Assembly: GCA_009797885.1 (NCBI GenBank)
Contig: WNKP01000001.1
Location: 62,001-126,000 of the forward strand
Source: Flavobacteriaceae bacterium GF1
GTDB taxonomy: Bacteria > Bacteroidota > Bacteroidia > Flavobacteriales > Flavobacteriaceae
Direction: 5' to 3'
Length of the DNA: 64,000 nt
Shown: positions 36,058 through 44,715 of the stretch, piece after piece
Numbering within the stretch: position 1 is the first letter of the stretch
How the letters are laid out: every line of letters starts with the position of its first letter
The notes under the pieces: model-generated
What the model was told of the DNA's origin: nothing
The model's input: only the letters and a program-made list of their open reading frames with translations
Databases searched by the model: none
Position numbers and translations under genes: made by a program

Positions 36058-38613
36058 ATGAGGGAGCAAGAGTCAACCAACAATATCGGCAACGGGAACA
36101 ATCCCCTGTTTGAAAGTGACCGAAAGCTACGAACGCTTGTTGGCAACATATCTGGAGTGGTTTATAGATGTCATAATGACAAGAAATGGAGCACTGAATT
36201 CATTAGCAAGGGATGCTACGATTTAACCGGATATACCCAAGAGGAATTTTATGATCCCAAAGGCATCAACTGGGGGGAAATCATTCATGAGGATGATAAG
36301 GAAAAAGTTTGGGAAGAAGTTCAGGATGCCCTGGCCAAAGAACGCCAATTTCATTTGAACTATAGAATCCGTAGTGCCGAAGGTAAAATTAGATGGGTAA
36401 GTGAGCTTGGTATTGGTGTACGCCCCAATAAGGACGGACCAATACTTTTAGAAGGTTTTATAGAGGACATTACCAAACAAAAGGAAGCAGAAAACCTTTT
36501 AAAGACCAGAAACAGGGCACTGAATGCGGCAGGAAGGGGTATCATAATTGCCGATGCCCAAGTCCAACGCTTTCCGATTACCTATGTAAATGAAGCCTTT
36601 GAAGGGATTACCGGGTATAAACAACAAGAGGTTTTGGGGAAGAATTGTGATTTCCTGCAAGGAACCGATAAGGACCAAGAGGAAATCAATACGATACGGG
36701 CCGCGTTACAAATTGGGGAGCCCTGCAAGGTTAAACTCCGTAATTACAAGAAAGATGGTTCGCTGTTCTGGAACGAATTGACCATTACACCCGTAAGAAA
36801 TGGAAAGGACGAACTGACGCATTATATCGCCATCATAAATGACATTACCCACCAAAAAAAAGAGGAAGCCCTTAAGAACCGTCAAAGACTTGTGATGGAA
36901 AGTATCATCAGAAATGAACCCATTGATGCAATTGCTTCACAAATTGTTGGAATCCTTGAAGATGACATAAACGGTTCCATTGCTGCCATATGGAAGTTTC
37001 AGGAGGACAGGGATGACCTGGTCATACTTTCCGGCCCAAATTTTCCCGAGAACCTTAAAGGTGCCCTTAACGGCATACCATTGCATCCAAACGCTTGTTC
37101 ATGTGGTAAAGCAGGGCATTTAAAGGAATCCGTAATTGTAAAAAACATGCTTTCCGAGGACTCTTGGCAACAGTACAGGGATTATTTAGTGGAGCATAAC
37201 CTCAAGGCTTGCTGGTCCTATCCCATGCTGACACCTACTTCGGAGATTCTAGGGGTTTTGTGCCTTTATCTGGAAAATGAAGGAATTCCTGGAAAAAAGG
37301 AAAATGAGTTGATAAAAGATGCTTCCCAATTGGCGAGTTTGGCCATTGAGCAGGATAATATCCGTCAGGCACTATTGCAAAGTAAAATCCAACTGGAGCA
37401 AAAAGTAAAAAAGCGTACGTCCGAGTTACGCTCATCCATAAAGAAACTTGAAACATTAAACAGCAATTTAGATGATCAGATAACAGTAACAAATCGCGCT
37501 TTGAGAAGAGCGGAAACCAGTGAGGAAATCTCTTCCGGAATCGCCAAAAATTTTCCAAAAGGGGTCATCATTCTAGTGAATGACCAAATGGAAATAGTTT
37601 ATATGGAAGGTACCGCCCTAAGGAACATTAGACAGCAAAAAATACACCATGGCAAAATTAAGATAGTTGACCTAAAGAATTTTTCCGCAAGAAGAAAGGC
37701 CATTTTTAAGGAGTATATAGATAAAACCTTAGACGGGGAGCATTTAAGTTTTGAAATTAAATACCGGGGGATAAATTACATGGTCAATACTACGCCACTC
37801 CATGGAAAAGGCAATGGTAAGGGTATAACGCACGCCTTATTGGTATTGAACGACATTTCTGAACAGAAAAGAGCAGAGGAGGATATAAGAATCGCCTTGA
37901 AAAAGCAACAGGAGCTCAATGACCTTAAATCGCGTTTTATTGCAACGGCATCACATGAATTTCGGACTCCTTTAAGTGTTATTCTTTCTTCGGCAACCCT
38001 CATAGAGCGGCAAAACCAGTTGGGTCAGGAAGATAGGCGCCTTAGGCATACCGGATTGATTCGAAGCAATGTGCAAAATTTGGTCACCATACTTAACGAT
38101 TTTCTATCCTTGGGCAAATTAGAGGAAGGCGAAATAAAACCCATTCTGGAACGGTTCGATTTGGTGGATTTTACCACCTCATTAAAACAGCAACTGGAAA
38201 CCAATCTTAAAAAGGGGCAATCCGTTCAAATCATTGCGTCCAACCCGAGTATAATTGTATCCCTGGACCCTAAATTAACACGGTACATCATTAGCAATTT
38301 ATTGAGCAATGCCATTAAGTATTCCCACGAAGACCAGATCATAGCCGTAAAAATCCAGGATGATACTAAAAAAGTATCCCTATCTGTGATCGATCAGGGC
38401 ATCGGTATTCCTTTTGAAGAACAGAAAAATATGTTCCAACGGTTCTTTAGGGCAAAAAACAGTCTAAACATAAAAGGTACGGGGCTAGGTTTGACCATTG
38501 TAAAACAATATACCGAGTTAATGGGCGGTACCATTTGTTTTAGCAGTGAAAAAGACAGGGGAAGCATATTTACCGTGCAATTTCGCAAACCATCAAGTCA
38601 ATGGCAACCATAA
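36058..38613 (+). CDS. PAS-LOV-GAF sensor histidine kinase
   Basis: An 851-residue soluble kinase without membrane helices. In order: PAS (about 20-140), LOV-type PAS (150-275), GAF (280-435), coiled coil (440-485), a divergent PAS (490-610), HisKA with His633 in ASHEFRTPL, and HATPase (Asn751, DQGIGIP, GTGLGLTIV). The second PAS has the flavin-photoreceptor signature GKNCDFLQG with the adduct Cys197, and Asn229 and Asn239 in LRNYKKDGSLFWNE. The usual Arg after the Cys is Asp198, and the Gln that senses the flavin N5 is Ile260. Its partner regulator follows 48 bases downstream. It probably senses blue light or flavin redox state plus a GAF ligand. Confidence 0.88.
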   Translation: MREQESTNNIGNGNNPLFESDRKLRTLVGNISGVVYRCHNDKKWSTEFISKGCYDLTGYTQEEFYDPKGINWGEIIHEDDKEKVWEEVQDALAKERQFHLNYRIRSAEGKIRWVSELGIGVRPNKDGPILLEGFIEDITKQKEAENLLKTRNRALNAAGRGIIIADAQVQRFPITYVNEAFEGITGYKQQEVLGKNCDFLQGTDKDQEEINTIRAALQIGEPCKVKLRNYKKDGSLFWNELTITPVRNGKDELTHYIAIINDITHQKKEEALKNRQRLVMESIIRNEPIDAIASQIVGILEDDINGSIAAIWKFQEDRDDLVILSGPNFPENLKGALNGIPLHPNACSCGKAGHLKESVIVKNMLSEDSWQQYRDYLVEHNLKACWSYPMLTPTSEILGVLCLYLENEGIPGKKENELIKDASQLASLAIEQDNIRQALLQSKIQLEQKVKKRTSELRSSIKKLETLNSNLDDQITVTNRALRRAETSEEISSGIAKNFPKGVIILVNDQMEIVYMEGTALRNIRQQKIHHGKIKIVDLKNFSARRKAIFKEYIDKTLDGEHLSFEIKYRGINYMVNTTPLHGKGNGKGITHALLVLNDISEQKRAEEDIRIALKKQQELNDLKSRFIATASHEFRTPLSVILSSATLIERQNQLGQEDRRLRHTGLIRSNVQNLVTILNDFLSLGKLEEGEIKPILERFDLVDFTTSLKQQLETNLKKGQSVQIIASNPSIIVSLDPKLTRYIISNLLSNAIKYSHEDQIIAVKIQDDTKKVSLSVIDQGIGIPFEEQKNMFQRFFRAKNSLNIKGTGLGLTIVKQYTELMGGTICFSSEKDRGSIFTVQFRKPSSQWQP

Positions 38614-38661
38614 ACGGGGGCTGTCCTTCTAAAAAAGAATGTCCGATCAAAATGAAACAAA

Positions 38662-39732
38662 ATGAGAAAGATAGTATTGATTGAGGACAACAAAGATGTG
38701 CTGGACAACACGGCAGAAATCCTTGAACTCGCAAACTATAAGGTTTTTACAGCCGAAAATGGGGTTCAAGGCATTGCAAAGGCCCAACAGGTTAAGCCAG
38801 ATGTCATTATTTGTGACATTATGATGCCTGAAATGAACGGATATGACGTACTCACGACCTTGAACCAAGATGGGGAAACGGCCGGAATACCCTTTATTTT
38901 CTTAACGGCCAAAAGCGAAATCAGGGATATGCGGATGGGCATGGCACGGGGTGCGGATGACTACCTTGTTAAGCCTTTTGATGAGGATGAGCTTTTGCAG
39001 GCCATTGACGTCCGTTTAAGAAAAAATGATTTTTTACAAAAGAAGTTCTCCAATAATTCCACGGGGCTGAACACATTTTTTAAGGAAGCTTCGGAATACC
39101 TTGGCATGGAGCTGCTTTCCAAAAATAGGAAATTGCAGGAATATGGAGATCAGGAGGAGATTTACAGGGAAGGGGATGCGGCACACCACTTGTTTTTTAT
39201 CCAAAAAGGAAATGCGAAGACCTTCAGAATTACTACGGATGGTAAGGAATTAATAACCGGCATGCATGGAAAAGGCGATTTTATGGGGCAACTTTCCCTA
39301 TTGAACAATTGTGGCGCGTATACAGAAACAGCCAGCGTCTTGGGAGATACAGAAGTGCTGAGCATACCAAAGGAAGATTTCATCAAATTGGTCTATGGGA
39401 ACAAATTGGTGTCCAACAAGTTTTTAACCATCATTTCCAACAATTTGTCACATGTTCAGGAACAATTGGTGGATATGGCCTTTGCCCCGGTAAAAAAAAG
39501 GGCTGCGAGGGCATTACTGGATCTCAATGAAAAAGGGCTCATGGAAGATGGGGAACATCTGGGTTTGGAAATTCCAAGGGAAGATTTTGCTGCAATGATA
39601 GGTACGGCAACGGAGACTGCCATACGGACCTTATCAAATTTTAAAAGACAGGGCCTTATTGGCCTGGGAGAAAGGAAGAAATTGGTGTTGCTTGATTTAA
39701 AACGGTTAAGACGTATCGCCGAATATGAGTGA
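38662..39732 (+). CDS. Response regulator with CRP/FNR-type DNA-binding half
   Basis: A 356-residue fusion. Residues 1-120 form a receiver with Asp9, the phosphorylated Asp52 (CDIMMPEMNG), Thr82 and Lys104. Residues 150-270 form a cyclic-nucleotide-binding-like beta roll (REGDAAHHLFFIQKGNAKTF). Residues 285-356 form a Crp-type winged helix (PREDFAAMIGTATETAIRTL). In the recognition helix TATETAIRTL the Glu and Arg line up with those of CRP (Glu181, Arg185) and FNR that read the TGA half-site. It has no FeS cysteines. It lies directly after the LOV kinase and is my candidate for the protein that binds the TGAY-N4-RTCA sites around it. Confidence 0.88.
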   Translation: MRKIVLIEDNKDVLDNTAEILELANYKVFTAENGVQGIAKAQQVKPDVIICDIMMPEMNGYDVLTTLNQDGETAGIPFIFLTAKSEIRDMRMGMARGADDYLVKPFDEDELLQAIDVRLRKNDFLQKKFSNNSTGLNTFFKEASEYLGMELLSKNRKLQEYGDQEEIYREGDAAHHLFFIQKGNAKTFRITTDGKELITGMHGKGDFMGQLSLLNNCGAYTETASVLGDTEVLSIPKEDFIKLVYGNKLVSNKFLTIISNNLSHVQEQLVDMAFAPVKKRAARALLDLNEKGLMEDGEHLGLEIPREDFAAMIGTATETAIRTLSNFKRQGLIGLGERKKLVLLDLKRLRRIAEYE

Positions 39733-39800
39733 CAAGGCTATATTTTCACAATACGACCACAAATCGCCCATTTCTAACGGCCACTTCCCATAACGGCTCC

Positions 39801-40496
39801 CTATTTGGGATGTAATGGATAGAATTGCACCCTAATGTTATTTTTTACATGGTCCACCCCAGGAGCTTTATATGCTGCCTTTTCGGCATCTTCCTTTTCT
39901 TTAATGGAATGCACTTTCCCCCTTAAGGTAACGGTACAACCTTCCACTTCCACAGTAATTCCCCTAGCCTCAATATCTGCAGAACGTTCAAAGGCCTTTA
40001 TGATTTTATTTTGAACATCCAATGGTTTTACCCTTTGTTTTATGGTCATCCGGTTCACATTGACCCCCTTTACACCCAAAAGTTTTTCTACCGCCTTTTT
40101 TGCGGCATTTCGTTGATAACCCCATGTTACCTCACCAGAAATATATACCCTGCCGTTGCTAACTTTGACCTCCAGATCCCTTTCGGGGACAGCGGAGTTC
40201 CACTCCAGGGCGTTCGCCACTGCTTTGGCAATTTCCTTATCCGTTTTTTTGTATTCATTGCCATATTTTATTTCAATATCGTCGGCTATGGCCCTAACCC
40301 CGGCAATACCTTTTATTGCTTTTTCCGCAGCAGCCTTTTTTACATAACTGTCCACAACCCCGGTTAGGGTGACCACGGCGTCTTCAACAATGACCCCAAT
40401 TTGTGTTTCGTCAATATCTGGTTGCCAGAGCAACTCTTCCAAAACATCTTTTTTAATTTCGGCATCACTTTTAGGGATTTCTACAGTTGTTCCCAT
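39801..40496 (-). CDS. Triple BON domain protein
   Basis: A 231-residue protein made of three BON domains (about 5-75, 80-150, 155-225), each with the pattern V.V..G.V.L.G.V (for example VIVEDAVVTLTGVVDSYVKK, VKVSNGRVYISGEVTWGYQR). BON domains occur in osmotic-stress proteins such as OsmY and bind membranes. There is no signal peptide from the ATG I chose (40496, MGTTVEIPKSDAEIKK). The longer frame from 40541 would include the predicted promoter transcript start, so is unlikely. Confidence 0.88.
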   Translation of the reverse strand: MGTTVEIPKSDAEIKKDVLEELLWQPDIDETQIGVIVEDAVVTLTGVVDSYVKKAAAEKAIKGIAGVRAIADDIEIKYGNEYKKTDKEIAKAVANALEWNSAVPERDLEVKVSNGRVYISGEVTWGYQRNAAKKAVEKLLGVKGVNVNRMTIKQRVKPLDVQNKIIKAFERSADIEARGITVEVEGCTVTLRGKVHSIKEKEDAEKAAYKAPGVDHVKNNIRVQFYPLHPK

Positions 40497-40523
40497 CCTA
40501 ATTCCTTTTATTGTTCCACAAAT

Positions 40524-40566
40524 CAAAACTATCCAAGTCACCCTAGGGGCTAAATGATGTGCATCA
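40524..40566 (-). promoter_or_regulatory. TGAY-N4-RTCA promoter of the BON gene
   Basis: Site TGATGTGCATCA at 40555-40566 (centre 40560.5). Perfect -7 element TAGTTTTG runs 40531-40524 on the minus strand, 29.5 bp from the centre. The start at 40496 would have a 24-base leader. Confidence 0.7.
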
Positions 40567-40607
40567 GTTGACTTCTAAATTGTAGGGAAACCCCCTTTCC
40601 CCGAGAC

Positions 40608-42527
40608 CTATACCGATTGTGAAGCTTGGTTTCTTTTTCCCATGATCTGTTCCAAATCCTCCCGTTCAGCCACTTCTTTTTCCAATAACAATTGTGCCAG
40701 TTGCTCAAGTTCCCCTTTATGTTCAATTAGTAGTCCTTTGGTCTTTTTATACATTTCCAAAATAAGATCTTGCACCTCATTGTCAATAAGTCTGGCCATG
40801 CCTTCACCATAAGGTCTCCCCAAGAGACGTTCATTTCCTCCGGTGGAATCATAATAACTGATTGGGCCAACTTCCTCGTCCAAACCGTAATGGGCAATCA
40901 TTCCATAGGCTTGCTTGGTTACTTTTTCCAAATCGTCCAAAGCACCGGTGGATATTTCATTAAAAATCAATTCTTCAGCCGCCCTTCCACCCAATAGTGC
41001 ACACATTTGATCCATAAACTGGCTCTTGGTGACCAATTTGTGTTCCTCGGGCAGATACCATGCAGCCCCCAACGATTTTCCCCTTGGTATGATGGAAACC
41101 TTCATTAAGGAATCCACATGATGCAAATGCCAACTCACTACGGCATGGCCTGCTTCATGAAAGGCAATAATTCTCTTTTCCTTGGGTGATATTATTTGGC
41201 TTTTTCGCTCCAAACCTCCCACAATACGGTCCCGGGCCTCCACAAAATCCTCTTTTTCCACCAAATTCTTCTTTTTACGCGCGGCGATCAAAGCGGCTTC
41301 ATTACAAATGTTGGCGATATCGGCCCCGGAAAAACCGGGGGTAAGGGATGCCAAAAGATCAACCTCTATGTCCTTTGCCCTTTTAATAGGGCGCAAATGC
41401 ACATTAAAGATTTCCTTTCGTTCTTCCTTATTGGGCAATTCCAGATAAATATGCCGGTCAAACCTACCCGGACGGAGCAATGCTGCATCCAGGACATCGG
41501 GTCTGTTGGTAGCTGCCAGTACAATGACCCCTGTATTTTCCCCAAACCCGTCCAGCTCTGCCAGTAATTGATTTAACGTGCTCTCCCGCTCATCATTGGA
41601 TTGAAATACATGTGCCTTATGCCTTGAACGCCCCACAGCATCAATTTCATCAATAAAGATGATACTAGGGGCCTTATCCTTGGCCCTTTTGAATAAATCC
41701 CGTACTCGGGATGCGCCCACCCCAACAAACATTTCTACGAACTCCGATCCCGATAAGGAGAAAAAGGGTACTTGGGCCTCACCGGCCACTGCCTTTGCCA
41801 TTAACGTCTTTCCCGTTCCGGGAGGACCAACAAACAGTACCCCTTTGGGAATCTTTGCTCCAAGTTTGGTATAGTGGTCCGGGTTTTTTAAGAAATCAAC
41901 TACCTCCATAACCTCAATTTTGGCTTCCTTCAATCCCGCAACGTCTTCAAAAGTGACCTTGCTTTTAGCATCATGGCCCGTTAGTTTGGCCGTTGACTTT
42001 CCAAAATTGAAAAGGGGATTTCCACCCATTTGTCCCCTACCCACCCTTCGGAACATGAAAACCCAAAAAAGAACGATGATAAAAAAAGGCAAAAGCCAAA
42101 CCAGAATATTGGACCAACTGGTACTCGTTACATAGCGTACCTCAATTTTATCTTCCGATACGAAATTCCGTTGTGCCTCGTCCAATTTGTTCTCAAAATT
42201 TTCAACAGAACCCAGTTGCATACTGTAGTGTGGGCCAGCTTCAGAGCCACCAATTCGTGGAGGAATGTTCTTGTGCCTTTTTGCTTTAAGCCTATCCCCT
42301 TTTATGTATATTTTCGCAGTCTCTTTGTTGACCACTATGATCTTGGCAACATCCCCCTGTTGCAGCATCTTTTCATCAAACTCCAGCCAACTTATCTCTT
42401 TGGCACCTTGGGTAGCGTTAAAAAGATAACTCATGAGCAAGAAAAAAAGGAAGAAGAAATAGAACCAATATAGATTTATTCCCTTCTTGGGGTTCTGTCC
42501 CTTTAAATTGTCCTGTGGATCCGACAT
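40608..42527 (-). CDS. ftsH: ATP-dependent zinc metalloprotease FtsH
   Basis: A membrane-anchored AAA+ protease that degrades damaged membrane and cytosolic proteins. Two N-terminal helices flank a periplasmic region (residues 20-140), then the AAA domain (Walker A GPPGTGKT, Walker [13 protein letters not shown], second region of homology [17 protein letters not shown]) and the zinc protease motif HEAGH. I start at the ATG at 42527 ([14 protein letters not shown]), as the longer frame begins with TTG. Its N-terminus and the AFNGR-like pore segment differ from the usual housekeeping copy. Since it sits in the stress island under the regulon motif, it may be a second copy; that cannot be told from this window. 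Confidence 0.93.
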   Translation of the reverse strand: MSDPQDNLKGQNPKKGINLYWFYFFFLFFLLMSYLFNATQGAKEISWLEFDEKMLQQGDVAKIIVVNKETAKIYIKGDRLKAKRHKNIPPRIGGSEAGPHYSMQLGSVENFENKLDEAQRNFVSEDKIEVRYVTSTSWSNILVWLLPFFIIVLFWVFMFRRVGRGQMGGNPLFNFGKSTAKLTGHDAKSKVTFEDVAGLKEAKIEVMEVVDFLKNPDHYTKLGAKIPKGVLFVGPPGTGKTLMAKAVAGEAQVPFFSLSGSEFVEMFVGVGASRVRDLFKRAKDKAPSIIFIDEIDAVGRSRHKAHVFQSNDERESTLNQLLAELDGFGENTGVIVLAATNRPDVLDAALLRPGRFDRHIYLELPNKEERKEIFNVHLRPIKRAKDIEVDLLASLTPGFSGADIANICNEAALIAARKKKNLVEKEDFVEARDRIVGGLERKSQIISPKEKRIIAFHEAGHAVVSWHLHHVDSLMKVSIIPRGKSLGAAWYLPEEHKLVTKSQFMDQMCALLGGRAAEELIFNEISTGALDDLEKVTKQAYGMIAHYGLDEEVGPISYYDSTGGNERLLGRPYGEGMARLIDNEVQDLILEMYKKTKGLLIEHKGELEQLAQLLLEKEVAEREDLEQIMGKRNQASQSV

Positions 42528-42567
42528 ACTATACAATTGGGAGATGCCTCGTGGTCCCCATTCTTTA

Positions 42568-42642
42568 TAAATCTATCCAAAATGGAACTGTCCAGGAATG
42601 ATTTAGGTCATTTACTTTGGGTTTGCCATGATCGTAAATTGA
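42568..42642. promoter_or_regulatory. Shared bidirectional TGAY-N4-RTCA promoter (ftsH and lipoprotein gene)
   Basis: One site, TGATTTAGGTCA at 42599-42610 (centre 42604.5), has a -7-like element at the same distance on both sides: TAAATTGA at 42635-42642 on the plus strand (30.5 bp) and TAGATTTA at 42575-42568 on the minus strand (29.5 bp). It would fire ftsH to the left and the lipoprotein gene to the right. Confidence 0.6.
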
Positions 42643-42657
42643 CCGTCCAAATTACTG

Positions 42658-43047
42658 ATGATGAAAAGGCCTGTTTTCTACCCCATATTGTTTTTTTCGA
42701 CATTACTGCTTATGGGCTGCGGCCCTGTTATCATTTCCCACAGATTGGCAGACCCACCGCCACCCTGGTTTTACCCAAATAGGATAGAAACGGTGAGGTA
42801 TGTCTTTTTTCCGGAATTCAACATTTATTATGACCTATCTACCAGAAGCTATGTTTATTTGGACGGTGGCACTTGGATACGGCGAAACGTATTGCCTCCC
42901 AGATATCGGTCTTACAACCTTGGACGGTCTAGATATGAACGCGTAAGGAACTATCATTCCGACAATATTAAACCTTACCATGATGAACGCAATGCAAATC
43001 GGGGCCGGGATAGGAAGGACGGTCGAAGAAACAGAAGAAGTAATTGA
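42658..43047 (+). CDS. Small exported lipoprotein, basic C-terminus
   Basis: A 129-residue protein with a lipobox (FSTLLLMGC). The mature part begins GPVIISHRLADPPPPWFYPN, and the C-terminal half is rich in Arg, Tyr and Asn (RRSN at the end). I do not recognise a family. Two adjacent ATGs (42658, 42661) begin it, 12-15 bases after the predicted transcription start. The next gene on the same strand starts 18 bases after its stop, so the two form an operon. Confidence 0.75.
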   Translation: MMKRPVFYPILFFSTLLLMGCGPVIISHRLADPPPPWFYPNRIETVRYVFFPEFNIYYDLSTRSYVYLDGGTWIRRNVLPPRYRSYNLGRSRYERVRNYHSDNIKPYHDERNANRGRDRKDGRRNRRSN

Positions 43048-43065
43048 ACAAGAAACCAGTATAAA

Positions 43066-43533
43066 ATGAAAAGACCGATTTCAAGCTATATTTTGATTTT
43101 TCTTTTGCTTTTTCAACTACTTGGTGCAATTCCATCCGGATTTAGCCTAGTTGTCGATCCGAGCGGCAAAACGTTGGGCCTTCCGTTGGATCTTTTGGAA
43201 CAATCCCCTTTTACCGATTATCGTATTCCCGGCCTGTTTTTGTTCATTGCGCTCGGACTTTTCCCCGGGTTTATTTTTTGGGGATTAATTGCAAGACCAG
43301 GTATAAAATGGACACCTAAGCTAAACCTCGAAAAAGAATACCATTGGTCCCTTTCGTTTTCCTACTACTTGGGCATCCTGCTTGTTCTATGGATCAATAT
43401 GCAACTCTTATTTGGGATAGCATTCCACATACTCCACTTTATGTACTCCGTTCTTGGGGTATTGATCATTATTTTTTCCCAGTGGCCAAGCACAAAAAGG
43501 TATTATTCAGTAGGCTGGACCCCCAATGGTTGA
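43066..43533 (+). CDS. Hypothetical four-helix membrane protein
   Basis: An unrecognised 155-residue protein. There are four hydrophobic segments (YILIFLLLFQLLGAI, IPGLFLFIALGLFPGFIFWG, YYLGILLVLWINMQLLFG, IAFHILHFMYSVLGVLIIIF) and a short basic end. It follows the lipoprotein gene by 18 bases and should share its promoter. Nothing in the sequence points to a specific role. Confidence 0.7.
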   Translation: MKRPISSYILIFLLLFQLLGAIPSGFSLVVDPSGKTLGLPLDLLEQSPFTDYRIPGLFLFIALGLFPGFIFWGLIARPGIKWTPKLNLEKEYHWSLSFSYYLGILLVLWINMQLLFGIAFHILHFMYSVLGVLIIIFSQWPSTKRYYSVGWTPNG

Positions 43534-43575
43534 TTCCGTATTTATTTCGGTCAAATCCGTGGCGTAATTGTTCAA

Positions 43576-43797
43576 TTACAGTTGATCCTTATGGAAAACA
43601 GAAATGTACAATTCATGCAATAGGACACCCAATCCCCAGATAAAAATGACCCATTTTGACCAAATCCTCTCTGGTGTAAAAACCAGATTGATAATGACCA
43701 ACAAAGAACTGATAATTAGGTAGAGCAATAGGTGTGCAAAGAATAACGGTCGTCTTTTAAAATACCGGTTGTTTTTGGTTGATGTAAAATTTTCCAT
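43576..43797 (-). CDS. 2TM domain protein
   Basis: A 73-residue protein with two membrane helices (FFAHLLLYLIISSLLVIINL and WVIFIWGLGVLLHELYISVF), fitting the small 2TM domain family seen at ends of Bacteroidota regulators or alone. I chose the ATG at 43797 because the predicted transcription start lies near 43813, too close to the ATG at 43809. A palindrome with a fitting -7 box is just upstream. Confidence 0.7.
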   Translation of the reverse strand: MENFTSTKNNRYFKRRPLFFAHLLLYLIISSLLVIINLVFTPERIWSKWVIFIWGLGVLLHELYISVFHKDQL

Positions 43798-43816
43798 GGT
43801 TTCATCCATTCTATGA

Positions 43817-43860
43817 TAAATGTAGATGGAATACCCCTTGCCCGTAAATGACCTACATCA
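43817..43860 (-). promoter_or_regulatory. TGAY-N4-RTCA promoter of the 2TM gene
   Basis: Site TGACCTACATCA at 43849-43860 (centre 43854.5), with -7 element TACATTTA at 43824-43817 on the minus strand, 30.5 bp away. The core is identical to the hsp20 site. It overlaps no coding sequence. Confidence 0.65.
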
Positions 43861-43863
43861 GTC

Positions 43864-44607
43864 CTAACTGGTTTTTTTTGGGTCGCGGGGCAATACTTCC
43901 TCCGGAAAAGGGAAAAGAATGGTAGAATTCTTTTCGGCTGCAATATTGGATAAGGTTTGATAAAGCCTCAGCTTGATCGCTGATGGCGATTTATCTATTT
44001 GTATCCCAGCCTCTAAAAGTTTGCCCGCGGCCTGTTCTTCCGCTTCCGCAAGGATAATGCGGGCCCTTCTGGACCGTTCTGCTTCGGCCTGGTTGGCCAT
44101 CATCCGTTTCATATTTTCCGGTAACTGGATGTCCTTTATCTTCACATCAATGATTTCAATGCCCCAGTGGTGGGTTTCTGTCTCTACAATACTCTTGATG
44201 TTCTTACCCATTTCCTCCCTTTTGGATAAAATAGTGTCCAATTCCACTTTACCGCAAACATCCCTTAAGGCCGCTTGTGAAAGCTGTGTAATGGCGAAAT
44301 TGTATTCTTCCACCTCCAACACCGCTTTTTCGGGGTCTTGAATTTTGAAAAATACCACCCCATCAATACTACAGGGCACATTGTCCTCAGTCATCACTTC
44401 TTGGGATACAACATTAATGGTTATTACCCGAATATCCACTATTTGAATGGTCTCAACGATCGGAATAATCCATCGAAAACCGGGTTGTAGGGTTTTTATG
44501 TATTTTCCAAAACGGAATTTTAAGGCCCTTTTGTACTCAAAAACTATTCGTATCCCAGCCAATAGGATGATGCTCAGAAATATCAGAAATAATGCTAACG
44601 GGTTCAT
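43864..44607 (-). CDS. Slipin (SPFH/Band 7 family)
   Basis: A membrane scaffold protein related to stomatin. A single N-terminal hairpin helix (NPLALFLIFLSIILLAGIRI) is followed by the SPFH domain (KFRFGKYIKTLQPGFRWIIP, QLSQAALRDVCGKVELDTIL) and a C-terminal helix with QAEAERSRRARIILAEAEEQ, as in the slipin group. I chose the ATG at 44607 (NPLALFLIF); the frame to 44676 adds 23 polar residues. It follows the ribonucleotide reductase gene on the same strand, 108 bases away, and may belong to that transcript or have its own promoter. No NfeD partner is seen. Confidence 0.9.
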   Translation of the reverse strand: MNPLALFLIFLSIILLAGIRIVFEYKRALKFRFGKYIKTLQPGFRWIIPIVETIQIVDIRVITINVVSQEVMTEDNVPCSIDGVVFFKIQDPEKAVLEVEEYNFAITQLSQAALRDVCGKVELDTILSKREEMGKNIKSIVETETHHWGIEIIDVKIKDIQLPENMKRMMANQAEAERSRRARIILAEAEEQAAGKLLEAGIQIDKSPSAIKLRLYQTLSNIAAEKNSTILFPFPEEVLPRDPKKTS

Positions 44608-44715
44608 AGGCTTTTTTTTAGGTTCAATACTTAAACAAATGTTCTTATAATTTACAAAATTTTGATGTGCAATCAAAGTGCTAAACTTCTATATATCAAT
44701 AAAAAAGAGTACCCC

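Noticed and set aside
44661-44677. TTTGAT-N5-ATCAAA palindrome upstream of the slipin gene
   Set aside because: The spacer is 5 rather than 4 bases, so it breaks the TGAY-N4-RTCA rule, and no -7 box sits at the right distance.
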